Assembly: GCA_002762915.1 (NCBI GenBank)
Contig: PCYF01000001.1
Span: 1 to 56,260, forward strand
Source: Candidatus Woesearchaeota archaeon CG10_big_fil_rev_8_21_14_0_10_32_9
Lineage (GTDB): Archaea > Nanobdellota > Nanobdellia > Woesearchaeales > 21-14-0-10-32-9
DNA length: 56,260 nucleotides
Direction: 5' to 3'
Part shown: in pieces, positions 44,234 to 52,740 of the stretch
Position numbering within the stretch: position 1 is the stretch's first letter
Layout of the letters: every line of letters starts with the position of its first letter
The notes under the pieces: model-generated
What the model was told of the DNA's origin: nothing
The model's input: the letters and a program-made list of their open reading frames with translations, nothing else
The model's database searches: none
Made by a program: the position numbers and the translations under genes

Positions 44234-45315
44234 AATAGTTCCTCAAACAAGTTAGCATTTATTTCTTGATCAAATTTGTTTAAATTTACCTTTTTTTGTT
44301 TTTCTTTTAATACTTTAATTATTGTTTTTTTTAATTCTTTAACGTCTTTAGGTTTAATTAAATTCTTTTGTATAATTTCTCTTGTTCCGCCTACATCTGT
44401 TGCAATGATTGGTACGCCAATTGCTGCAGCTTCTAGAACGCTGGTTGGCAGTCCTTCTGAGTACGATGGATTCACGAATAAGTCTGAGATGCTTAAGTAT
44501 TCTATTACTTGTTGTTTGTCTAGTTCTCCTGTGAATATTATTTTCTGGTTAGTTTCTTTAGCGAGTTGTTCTAGTTTTTGTCTGTACGGTCCTTCTCCTA
44601 TTATTATGAGTTGTACAGATTTCATTTCTGTTGTTGCTTGTATCAGATCTTGTATTCCTTTTGCATATATTAGTCTTCCAACATAAGTTATTATTTTAGT
44701 TTTTGGAGAAATATTTAGTCTTTGTTGAAGGTTTGTTTTGACTTTTTTGTATTCTGATAAATTTATTGAGTTATATATCAATTTTGTTTTTTTTGCACCC
44801 ATTTTTTTTGCAAAAGAGACGCACTGTTTTGATATTCCAACAACAATATTAGCATTGCTGAACACAGCTCGTCCGAGAGTCTGATCGTATATCCAAGCAA
44901 GAACTGTAACTAAAGGATTTTTATGTATTACGTGTTTGTTTCCGTGTTCTGTGTGTATGTATTTGCAATTTATTTTTTTAGCAAGTAACATTCCCAAAAA
45001 GCTTATTGTGAAGAATCTTGTGTTTGTTATAACAACATCATATTTTGTCTCGAGTATTTTAGAAATTATTTTTTCATATTCTGTATTGAATATTTTCGGA
45101 ATAGAATATGTTTCTCCGAGAATTTCCCAGCAAGGCAATCTTATTATGTTTAATCCATAATAGTTTTCATATGAAGCTAAATTTTTATGATTGTATGTTA
45201 AAACATCCACTTCGTATTCATTCTGATTTAGACCTTTTGCTAAATTTAGAACGTAATTTTCTAGACCGCCTTTGTATGGATAGAAATGGTTAGAAATTAG
45301 AAGGATTTTCTTCAT
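44230..45315 (-). CDS. Glycosyltransferase (GT4 family)
   Basis: A 361-residue GT4 enzyme. ISNHFYPYKGGLENYVLNLAKGL (in part) is the typical N-terminal glycine-rich acceptor region. IITYVGRLIYAKGIQDLI and the E-x7-E motif SEGLPTSVLEAAAIGVPII define the donor site. It is coupled to DUF2304 upstream and the next GT downstream by 4-nt overlaps. Confidence 0.92.
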   Translation of the reverse strand: MKKILLISNHFYPYKGGLENYVLNLAKGLNQNEYEVDVLTYNHKNLASYENYYGLNIIRLPCWEILGETYSIPKIFNTEYEKIISKILETKYDVVITNTRFFTISFLGMLLAKKINCKYIHTEHGNKHVIHKNPLVTVLAWIYDQTLGRAVFSNANIVVGISKQCVSFAKKMGAKKTKLIYNSINLSEYKKVKTNLQQRLNISPKTKIITYVGRLIYAKGIQDLIQATTEMKSVQLIIIGEGPYRQKLEQLAKETNQKIIFTGELDKQQVIEYLSISDLFVNPSYSEGLPTSVLEAAAIGVPIIATDVGGTREIIQKNLIKPKDVKELKKTIIKVLKEKQKKVNLNKFDQEINANLFEELL

Positions 45316-45653
45316 TTTTTCTTTTTCTCTTGTTCTTGGAAGCTAAGCTTTCTGACTAGTTCTTCCATTTTTGTATTGACTCTTTTAATAATATTGTACA
45401 TGTAAAATATAATTATAAGGAAGAAGGTGAATCCAGACATTACTATAAAGTCAGCCGTTCTTTCTATTTGTAATGTTTGCATCAATCCATAAACTGTTTC
45501 AGGTATTGATATTATTAGAAGTATTCCTAACCAGAGGGCCATCCACACAATTAAACTGTATAGTCCGTAGTTTTTACGTTTGTAATACACGAATGTAAAA
45601 TACATCATGACTATTGCAAATACTATTCCTACTATTTGTACTCCAGGTATCAT
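45312..45653 (-). CDS. DUF2304 membrane protein
   Basis: A 113-residue protein with three membrane helices (about 6-24, 33-51 and 70-90) and a Lys/Glu C-terminal coiled tail. It matches the DUF2304 pattern (YYKRKNYGLYSLIVWMALW). Such proteins are usually encoded beside GT2 polyprenyl-phosphate glycosyltransferases, as here, and probably help anchor or regulate them. Confidence 0.8.
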   Translation of the reverse strand: MIPGVQIVGIVFAIVMMYFTFVYYKRKNYGLYSLIVWMALWLGILLIISIPETVYGLMQTLQIERTADFIVMSGFTFFLIIIFYMYNIIKRVNTKMEELVRKLSFQEQEKKKK

Positions 45654-46309
45654 TTTGTAAACATCTTGAATTTGATTATATTTAAAAATATTTTTACTCC
45701 ATCCATTACTGTGGTGCCTTTAAAGTTATCATTATAAATTGTTGTTATAGGAACCTCTGCGTATTTTAATTTGTGTTTCGCGACATTGGAAATCATTTCT
45801 GACTCCATGCTGTAATCGTTTGATGTCCAGCGTATTTTTTTGTAGGCAGAGGCTGTAAAGCATCTGAACCCTGATTGTGTATCTCTTAAGTTAATTCCGT
45901 TAATCAAGGAAGAAGCGGTATTTATGTACCAATTTCCAAAACGCATAATTGGAGGCATGTTTTTATTTAATGGTCTATATCCAAACACTATGTCTTTTCC
46001 TTTTAGTTTAGAAATTAATTTTTTTATTTCTTCAGGTTTGTGTTGTCCATCAGCATCAAGCAGTACCAGAACGTCAGCTCCCAGTTCACAGCAGTAGTCG
46101 CATCCTGTTTTTACTGCGGCGCCTTTTCCTAGATTTACTACGTGTTTTAATACGGTTGCGCCAGCTTTCTCCGCGAGAAGAGATGATTTATCTGTGCTTC
46201 CATCGTCTACAAATATTATGTTTTCAAATCCTTCTTTTTTCACTTTAGCGATTACTGAAGAGATGTGTTTTTCTTCGTTCAGTCCTGGAATTATTATGTG
46301 TGTTTTCAT
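45650..46309 (-). CDS. GT2 polyprenyl/dolichyl-phosphate glycosyltransferase
   Basis: A 219-residue DPM1-like GT2 enzyme: HIIIPGLNEEKHISSVI, FVDDGSTDKS, NLGKGAAVKTGCDY and the metal site VLLDADGQHKPEEI. No C-terminal membrane helices are attached; the coupled DUF2304 may supply them. It charges a lipid phosphate with one hexose for the N-glycan pathway. Confidence 0.92.
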   Translation of the reverse strand: MKTHIIIPGLNEEKHISSVIAKVKKEGFENIIFVDDGSTDKSSLLAEKAGATVLKHVVNLGKGAAVKTGCDYCCELGADVLVLLDADGQHKPEEIKKLISKLKGKDIVFGYRPLNKNMPPIMRFGNWYINTASSLINGINLRDTQSGFRCFTASAYKKIRWTSNDYSMESEMISNVAKHKLKYAEVPITTIYNDNFKGTTVMDGVKIFLNIIKFKMFTK

Positions 46310-46659
46310 AGTCTTAAATTAATAATTATATTTCCTAATATTATAAGTATTATTGAAAGCCATTTGTATTTGTTCATTTTTTCGTTTAGCAACCATACAG
46401 AAATTGCGATTGTAAAAATGTAGGTCATTGAAGTCATAGGATATAATAAACTTAGATCAACAGTTTTTAGTAGCCAAATGAATGCAACAACTGCTATAAA
46501 ATATAATAAGAATCCTGGAATTAAATACGGATTAAATAAATAAGAAATTTTGAACTTCAGTTCTTTTGATGCTTTTTTTAGTAGTAGTGCTCCAAACGCG
46601 CCGAGTATTGAACTTACAATCATTATTAAAATTACGATGAGGTTATTCACTGTTTGCAA
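46306..46659 (-). CDS. Four-TM EamA/SMR-like transporter subunit (ArnF-like)
   Basis: A 117-residue protein with four membrane helices and the DMT signature region (LDLSLLYPMTSMTYIFTIAISVWLL in the third helix, here in part as LSLLYPMTSMTYIF). Such half-size DMT proteins act as pairs. With the neighbouring 130-residue homologue it resembles ArnE/ArnF, which flips a lipid-linked aminosugar. It is coupled to GT2 (4-nt overlap) and to the other subunit (17-nt overlap). Confidence 0.78.
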   Translation of the reverse strand: MQTVNNLIVILIMIVSSILGAFGALLLKKASKELKFKISYLFNPYLIPGFLLYFIAVVAFIWLLKTVDLSLLYPMTSMTYIFTIAISVWLLNEKMNKYKWLSIILIILGNIIINLRL

Positions 46660-47035
46660 CCCCCATTATTGCTACTCCTCCAATTATCAGCAATATTCCT
46701 AGGATTTCAGTAATTAACAATGCTTCAGCAAATAGTGTTACTGATGCGATTGTTACCCAAACGTAACTCAGAGCGATTATTGGATAAAGTGTGCTTAATT
46801 CTCCTCGTTTAAGACCCATCAAAAGAGCTATTGCGCTTAAACCGTAAAAAAAGAATCCTAGAATCAAGTAATAATTAGTTATTAATGCAAAAAAATCGAA
46901 TTCAAATGTTTTTGCTGCATACTTAAAAAATATTTGTCCGAGCGAGGTAAAAAAAGTTGTGAGAATAACAAGGTAGATTGCTATTCTCTGGGTTTTGTGC
47001 TTTTTATTCATCTTCTTTAAGGTTCTACTTTCCAC
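46643..47035 (-). CDS. Four-TM EamA/SMR-like transporter subunit (ArnE-like)
   Basis: A 130-residue partner of the preceding protein, with the same pattern of four helices and ELSTLYPIIALSYVWVTI in helix three, plus a basic N-terminus (KKMNKKHKTQR). The two may form a heterodimeric flippase for the lipid-phosphate sugar made by the GT2. It overlaps the AglB gene by 19 nt. Confidence 0.78.
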   Translation of the reverse strand: MESRTLKKMNKKHKTQRIAIYLVILTTFFTSLGQIFFKYAAKTFEFDFFALITNYYLILGFFFYGLSAIALLMGLKRGELSTLYPIIALSYVWVTIASVTLFAEALLITEILGILLIIGGVAIMGVANSE

Positions 47036-49803
47036 AGTATTATTTTTTCTCCTCTGAAACTTGTGACTTCTTTCATCTTCTTGAAGTGTTCAAGTCCTTT
47101 TCCATTTAAGAAAAACAATTTTGTAAACATAGAATCTGTCAACAGAGGATCCAACACCAAAGAAGAATATCCTGTTCCATCTTTGTATACAAGTACGTCT
47201 TGAGTAAATTGACTATTACTAAAAGTTGTGCTCGTAATTTTTTGTCCATCATAGATTGTTATGCCTGTTGGTTTTGCTGAACTCTGAGATACAAGACTTC
47301 CCGTTGTTAAATCAATTGCTTTTATTATGAGGAAGGATTCGTTCACAGATGTTAAGTTTATAATTGCTTTTGATACATATATTCCTGCATTTCCATTTAT
47401 TCCAATTCTTATATTATATGAACAATCCAGAACGTCAGTCTTCTGAACACAGCTCACCGGCGTCTGTGTAACGTATTGTGGCCAAGGGCTTATCCAATCA
47501 TTTGCTTGTTTTTCATCATTTATGCTTTGAACTTCTAAGTATTCTTGTTTTGCTTGCTCTGCTGAGTATCCTAGTACTTCTTGAGCTTCTTGTATTGCTA
47601 AATTTGCAGGCATGTTTTTTAATTTATAATAATTGTATGCTTTGCTGAAATTCCAACTTCCGAAGTGTCCCCACACTCCCGCTTTTCCAACCATGTCTTC
47701 GCTAGTTATATAGTACATAGGCCAGAGATCTTCGCAGTGAGAATAATCAAGAACGTTCTGCGTTTGCTCAGCAGTCAATCCAGAATCTAGGAGTGTTTGT
47801 TCCGCTTCAATCCGTGTTTCTCTCGTTATTTTTTCATGTAGTATTGTGGTTTTATATCTGTCTCCTGAGTAATTTTCTAGTAAATTGTAGCTTTCTTCTT
47901 GTCCGCAATTAAGCATTTTTAGGATGTCTAGCGCTTCATCTTCTTCATCTGTTAGAAGTGTTTTTCCGACCCAGTATATTCTTTTTCCCTGATCTCCTCC
48001 GTCAAAGGTTACTGTTCTTTCGCTTCTTGCTTGGAACCAGTGTCCAAAGTCCCACCAGCTCGTTATTATTCCTTTATCTGAATCGTTTTTTATTGTAAGC
48101 ATGGTTTCTTCCCAAGCATCATTGTAGGAAGGTATGTTTGATTTAGATATTGCGTATGCTTGTGGTACGAATTCAAATACAAATAAGAATAACATCAATA
48201 GAACAACTGCTGTTTTCAAAATTGTTTTTGTTATATTTTTAAGACTAGATTTATCGAGGCCTTTGTTCGTTTTTTGAAATATGTATCCTGCTAATGCTGT
48301 CACTCCAAAAGCTATTGTTGGTGCAAATAGTGCAGTAAATCTTATTCCTACAAGACTTGCGTAGTATGTGCTTAACATCCATGGAATCAATATTATTCCG
48401 TATAGTGGGTAGTTTGTTCCTTCTTTTTTATTAAACAAAAGAAGTAGTGCTCCCACTAATCCGCATAGGACAAATAATAATCCGCCTCCTGCAGTTAATG
48501 ATTGTTGATAGCTTCCAGGATTTAATTCTGCTACTGTTGTGAATACGCTAGGCCACAAAGCATAAGATGTTGAACCATATGCATCTCCTGCCGCTTTAAA
48601 TCCAAACACGAAATTAAGCGGTTGAAGTGGACTCGTTATTAGGTTGTTAAGACTTGATCCAGGATTTTCTCCTAAGAGTGGAGAAAGAATTATTGTGAAC
48701 AAAAATGCGCTGATTAAAAAAATAGACAGTACTTGTACAGGGCTTTTTATTTCTTCCCAGATTGTTTTCTTGTGTATTTTTTTATGTTTCATGTAATGTT
48801 TCATCAAAAGGTATGCGACAAACACAAATACTGCTCCTATGATGAAATCAAATGTGAACCACCATCCGCTCCAACTTCGCATAAACCAAAATGCGGTAAA
48901 TCCTATTAGTGAACTCCATATTAGTCTTTGTTTGAGGTTTTTGCTTTCTATGGCTTCTATGAAAAACCAAAACATCAGAAGTGGAAATAAGAATGTAACA
49001 TAGTCATCATCGGGGCTTACTGTTCTAGATACTATGGCAGGCATTACTGCTATTAGTGCTCCAGCGATTGTTCCTCCTATTGTTCCTCCGAATTTTCTTC
49101 CTATAAAGAAAGCAGGTATTACAACTAGTGCCATTAGTATGGCTGTTCTAAGTGCTGATGTGGTCATCACATCTTGAGCAGGATTGAATATTTTTATCAT
49201 TGAATGAATTTGATTTGTTATGAAGGGGGTTGTTATGAATCTAGCTTCCTGACCTAATCTGCCATCTCTTAATCCGAACATTTTTTGTCCGTCTATTTCT
49301 TCAGTTCCAAAATATCCGTTTTTTTCATACCATTTTGAATAAGAATACCACAAGTAAGAGTCTATATCTGATAAATAGAACGTGCCTTTATCATCTCGCA
49401 TTTCATCTTTGTACATTGCTGAGATTTGTTGTATTTGCGAATCAACGCTTTGTTTGTTTTTTGAATAATAGTCGGAATATTGGGTTTCTACTAATTGGGC
49501 GATGCTTGCTTCTGGAAGATCAGCTCTTTGAGTTCTTATTTGCAAGTCCATTTGACTCTTTATGTTACTTTCAACTGAGGTTTTTGCCCAATCTTCAGTC
49601 GCGGGGATTCCTAGCGAGTATGATCTTACATGAAATGCTGTGAACATCAAAACAAGAATAAGAACTATTGTTAGGGTTGTTTGATTGAATATTTTTTTAT
49701 TGTTAAAAAATTTAGATGCCTTTTGCTTTAACTCTTTTTTATTTATTTGTATTGTTTCTTCTTTTGCCAATATGTTCCCCTCTGCGATTTGAGTTTCTTG
49801 CAT
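47017..49803 (-). CDS. aglB: Oligosaccharyltransferase AglB (STT3)
   Basis: A 928-residue membrane enzyme that transfers a lipid-linked glycan to Asn in N-x-S/T sequons. An N-terminal extension of about 50 residues precedes 13 or so membrane helices; catalytic acidic residues lie in SDIDSYLWYSYSKWYE (first loop) and TVSPDDDYVTFLFP. The signature is WWDFGHWF (about residue 583; canonical WWDYG). A soluble C-terminal domain follows. A TATA-like TATTTAAATA (49804-49813) lies nearly on the ATG, and AGGGG sits before an in-frame TTG at 49770, so the true start may be that TTG. It heads the nine-gene glycan operon. Confidence 0.95.
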   Translation of the reverse strand: MQETQIAEGNILAKEETIQINKKELKQKASKFFNNKKIFNQTTLTIVLILVLMFTAFHVRSYSLGIPATEDWAKTSVESNIKSQMDLQIRTQRADLPEASIAQLVETQYSDYYSKNKQSVDSQIQQISAMYKDEMRDDKGTFYLSDIDSYLWYSYSKWYEKNGYFGTEEIDGQKMFGLRDGRLGQEARFITTPFITNQIHSMIKIFNPAQDVMTTSALRTAILMALVVIPAFFIGRKFGGTIGGTIAGALIAVMPAIVSRTVSPDDDYVTFLFPLLMFWFFIEAIESKNLKQRLIWSSLIGFTAFWFMRSWSGWWFTFDFIIGAVFVFVAYLLMKHYMKHKKIHKKTIWEEIKSPVQVLSIFLISAFLFTIILSPLLGENPGSSLNNLITSPLQPLNFVFGFKAAGDAYGSTSYALWPSVFTTVAELNPGSYQQSLTAGGGLLFVLCGLVGALLLLFNKKEGTNYPLYGIILIPWMLSTYYASLVGIRFTALFAPTIAFGVTALAGYIFQKTNKGLDKSSLKNITKTILKTAVVLLMLFLFVFEFVPQAYAISKSNIPSYNDAWEETMLTIKNDSDKGIITSWWDFGHWFQARSERTVTFDGGDQGKRIYWVGKTLLTDEEDEALDILKMLNCGQEESYNLLENYSGDRYKTTILHEKITRETRIEAEQTLLDSGLTAEQTQNVLDYSHCEDLWPMYYITSEDMVGKAGVWGHFGSWNFSKAYNYYKLKNMPANLAIQEAQEVLGYSAEQAKQEYLEVQSINDEKQANDWISPWPQYVTQTPVSCVQKTDVLDCSYNIRIGINGNAGIYVSKAIINLTSVNESFLIIKAIDLTTGSLVSQSSAKPTGITIYDGQKITSTTFSNSQFTQDVLVYKDGTGYSSLVLDPLLTDSMFTKLFFLNGKGLEHFKKMKEVTSFRGEKIILWKVEP

Positions 49804-49830
49804 TATTTAAATATCTTTCTTAGCTTTTCA

Positions 49831-50055
49831 TTAGAAATAATGATTTACAGGAAGGTTATTATATTGGTCTTTTACTTTTCTTAAAACTTCATCTGTATCT
49901 AGCAGATTTGTAAGAATTGTTTTATTTTTTGTATCTACGGAATAATATGCGCCATCTCGATCTACATGATTAGTAATTATTAGTTTGTACCATTCATCAT
50001 TTATTATTATTCCTTTGTGTTCTGTTTTTGGCCGAGTTACAATTTCATTAATCAA
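49831..50055 (-). CDS. Small hypothetical protein after the geranylgeranyl reductase
   Basis: A 74-residue protein starting with TTG, 4 nt after the stop of the reductase gene and thus probably coupled to it. The body (GIIINDEWYKLIITNHVDRDGAYYSVDTK) looks like a small beta-sheet domain. No family recognised. It could be an accessory to the reductase, but only position supports that. Confidence 0.55.
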   Translation of the reverse strand: MINEIVTRPKTEHKGIIINDEWYKLIITNHVDRDGAYYSVDTKNKTILTNLLDTDEVLRKVKDQYNNLPVNHYF

Positions 50056-50059
50056 CTTT

Positions 50060-51196
50060 TCATCTCTGTGATTTTAATAATGCTTTTATTCCAATTCCAA
50101 CTAATGTAGGATTATTTAAACTTAACTCTGTCAATAATTTTATCGGGGAGTCTCTATTTATTTTTGATAATATTTCTTTAGTTTTTTTAGTATTTAGAGT
50201 TTCTAAAAGTCCATTCCATTCTCTGTCAGAGTATTTTTTTAGAATTCTGTTCAATTTGTAGTGTACATAAAGTTCTAAGTTTAGTTTTCTTAGATTTTTT
50301 TTGTAGTTAAAAGGTCCGTCAGATAATGCTTTTGCAGCTTTTAATCCAGGAATTATTCCTCCGCCGGTTGTATTTTTTATTTGTAGCGCGGCATCTCCAA
50401 GCAAGGCAACAGAAAAGCAGTTCTGTTCGCTGCTCGCAGTGTTCTGCGTTCCGTGCTGCGTTCTGACCACTGTCGCCCGCGGTTTGTGTAGGGGTATCGG
50501 TCCGCCTTGTATTTCTAGAATTTTCCCAGGATACTTTTTTATAAAGTCATCAAATATTTTTTTTGCATTCGAACGAGCAGCAACACCTACGCGAGATATT
50601 TCTGGCGATTCTGGGGCTGACCAAGAGTACTCTCCAATTGTCGGATAGAAATCAATTTTTTTAGAATCAAGATCTTTTAACAAAATTCTTGCTTGAACTC
50701 CAGTTAGAAATTTACGAGTAGAGTAGAGTTTGTTATTCTTTGCAACTAAACTTGAAGGCCCGTCTGCACCAACTAGAAAATTTGTTTTTAATTCGATTAT
50801 GTTTTGAGTTTTAATATTTCTGAGTTTTATGGTTGTACCATTATTTTCCAGGTATTTGTGTCCAGAAAGAATTTTCACGCCAGTTTTTTCTGCTTCTTTA
50901 TGTAAATATTTGATAAATGAAACATTACAAATTATTCTATCTGAATTTATGGGCGTTTCAAAAGCATTATTTCTTGAAAAGATTTTTGTTCTAGTTATTT
51001 TGTTTAATGTAAATTTATTTATTTCTTTAAAGGGAAGTAATTTTTCTAGTTCAGAAGTAAGTATTCCTGTGCATTGTACAGGTTTTCCAATTTCGAGATG
51101 CTCTTCTACTAAGACGACATCTTCGTCCGGATGTTTTTCTTTGTATTGTTTTGAAAAATAAAGTCCTGCACTTCCTCCGCCTATTATAATTGTCAT
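50060..51196 (-). CDS. Geranylgeranyl reductase family FAD protein
   Basis: A 378-residue FAD-dependent reductase that saturates the isoprenoid chains of archaeal lipids, or of dolichol-type carriers. It has the FAD-binding IIIGGGSAGLYFSK (3-16), CTGILTSEL near the flavin, LVGADGPSSLVAK (about 140-152) and LLGDAALQIKNTTGGGIIPGLKAA (in part) for the second FAD motif. A GC-rich insertion (50409-50482) adds about a dozen residues around ATVVRTQHGTQNTASSEQNC just before LLGDAA. The frame is intact, so the gene is probably functional. Confidence 0.9.
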   Translation of the reverse strand: MTIIIGGGSAGLYFSKQYKEKHPDEDVVLVEEHLEIGKPVQCTGILTSELEKLLPFKEINKFTLNKITRTKIFSRNNAFETPINSDRIICNVSFIKYLHKEAEKTGVKILSGHKYLENNGTTIKLRNIKTQNIIELKTNFLVGADGPSSLVAKNNKLYSTRKFLTGVQARILLKDLDSKKIDFYPTIGEYSWSAPESPEISRVGVAARSNAKKIFDDFIKKYPGKILEIQGGPIPLHKPRATVVRTQHGTQNTASSEQNCFSVALLGDAALQIKNTTGGGIIPGLKAAKALSDGPFNYKKNLRKLNLELYVHYKLNRILKKYSDREWNGLLETLNTKKTKEILSKINRDSPIKLLTELSLNNPTLVGIGIKALLKSQR

Positions 51197-51332
51197 GATG
51201 ATTGTTAAATTAAATTGTTTTTATATTTATATGTTCGTGCTCTCAAAATATCTTTGTTTTTATTATGTAATGGTGACAAAACAAGAATATTTATATATGA
51301 TGGTATCTTTCATGTTATAAAATTAGGGGGTT

Positions 51333-51372
51333 GGACTGTTTTATCTGTAATTATAAAAAATACAGAGGGTCC
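51333..51372 (+). promoter_or_regulatory. Stem-loop in the leader of the beta-barrel gene
   Basis: GGAC (51333-51336) can pair with GTCC (51369-51372), and TCTGTA (51344-51349) with TACAGA (51361-51366), giving a two-part stem around an A/T loop. It ends 13 nt before the ATG, where a normal ribosome site is missing. A TATA-like ATATTTATATA lies near 51284-51296, so the leader would be about 75 nt. Confidence 0.4.
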
Positions 51373-51385
51373 AAATGTATAAAAA

Positions 51386-52720
51386 ATGAATATTAAAAAA
51401 ACAATTTTACCACTTATCTTTGCTGGAATAACTCTTTTTGGTGCAAACGCATATGCCCAAAACAAACCGGAACAAACAAAAAAAATTAATAATCCTGTTC
51501 TTGTTGAAGGAGATCAATTAACAGAAACTTCTAAACTGAACTTTTTCTATGAACAAGATAATAAAGGAATTTTTGTCAGAATGTTAGACAAACCACACGC
51601 TAAAGAATTTATAGGAAATAATTCTTATGATGTGCCCTGCACAATTAATGATGTTGCATCTGATGTTTTCAAAGCATTAAACAGAGGAACCTCTGTAAAT
51701 AAATCTTGGTTAGAAGGAACAAACAATCACGTTAATAATGTAGAATTAAGAGATAAAGTAGATTCTAGAATAAAAAATTATTTGACTGCAAATAGACAAT
51801 CTCTTGAAGCGCAATCTTGGAATGATATTGACAAAAATGGATACAGTCTTGCAGATCTTATTGTTGGATATAATATGGTTGAAGGAGAAATTCTTAACAA
51901 CAATCTTCCGCAAAATATGCTAAAGATGCCTGTAGGTCAAAAAGTTTACATGCCTGATGAAATTGCAAGTAAATTAAAAGAAGTTGGTACAACCATTGTT
52001 CTTTATACTGGATTAGATAAAGAAGATTTAGTTGCAAAAAATAAGGAAAAAGGAAAATTCCAACAAGAGTATTTCGGAAAAACTTTTGCAGATACTTCAA
52101 AAACTTTTGGAGATTATCCTTCAGGAAGTTCTTCTGGAAATGCTTTGTTTGATTATTTAGGAACATTCTTTTCAGATTTCAACAAATCAGGAGTTTCTTT
52201 ACAAGCTTCTTATGATTCAAGAAATACTAAAGGCTTCGGAGTAGAAGTAAATCATCCAAGCGGATTAGATTTAGCAATTCAGTACCTAGTTGGATCAAAT
52301 GAAATAAATAAAGGTCTAGGAACAAGAAGTGAAACAATTCCACACCCATTCCTTCCATTGACTGCATATTCAGGAGTGACAACCACGGGTATTGAAAACT
52401 GGAGAAATGGTTTTAATGTATCTGCAGAATATCCTGTTGCAAAAACAAATTTTGGTACATTTAAAGCAGGATTAACAGGATCTTTCCTAGAATCAGAATT
52501 AATGGAAAATAAAGTTTTTGAAACTTATTTTTCAAACGGAACTGATAAAATTGATTACGATAAGAATGTAAAACAAGGAGAAAAGACCAAAAAGAACATA
52601 AGTTTCTATGGTCCTTCAGTATCTTTTGATTTGGGAGATTGGTCTTTCAATGCAAAGGCTTTGTTTTCAGATTATGAACCGTTATACTCTGCTGGAGTAA
52701 GTTATAAAATTATTAAATAA
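51386..52720 (+). CDS. Exported protein with predicted C-terminal 8-stranded beta-barrel
   Basis: A 444-residue protein with a clear signal peptide (MNIKKTILPLIFAGITLFGA then NAYA-Q, cleaved near 24). The middle has NDIDKNGYSLADLIVG (about 146-161), an EF-hand/dockerin-like loop, and ILNNNLPQNMLKMPVGQKVYMP (about 169-190, in part LysM-like). From 268 on there are eight alternating strands: GVSLQASYDS, GFGVEVNHP, LDLAIQYLVG, NGFNVSAEYPV, GTFKAGLTGSFL, NISFYGPSVSFDL, WSFNAKALFSDY and YSAGVSYKIIK. Turns 2-3, 4-5 and 6-7 are short while 3-4 and 5-6 are long, the pattern of bacterial outer-membrane barrels. Function unknown. Confidence 0.7.
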   Translation: MNIKKTILPLIFAGITLFGANAYAQNKPEQTKKINNPVLVEGDQLTETSKLNFFYEQDNKGIFVRMLDKPHAKEFIGNNSYDVPCTINDVASDVFKALNRGTSVNKSWLEGTNNHVNNVELRDKVDSRIKNYLTANRQSLEAQSWNDIDKNGYSLADLIVGYNMVEGEILNNNLPQNMLKMPVGQKVYMPDEIASKLKEVGTTIVLYTGLDKEDLVAKNKEKGKFQQEYFGKTFADTSKTFGDYPSGSSSGNALFDYLGTFFSDFNKSGVSLQASYDSRNTKGFGVEVNHPSGLDLAIQYLVGSNEINKGLGTRSETIPHPFLPLTAYSGVTTTGIENWRNGFNVSAEYPVAKTNFGTFKAGLTGSFLESELMENKVFETYFSNGTDKIDYDKNVKQGEKTKKNISFYGPSVSFDLGDWSFNAKALFSDYEPLYSAGVSYKIIK

Positions 52721-52740
52721 AATTTCGCGGGGGAAAAATT

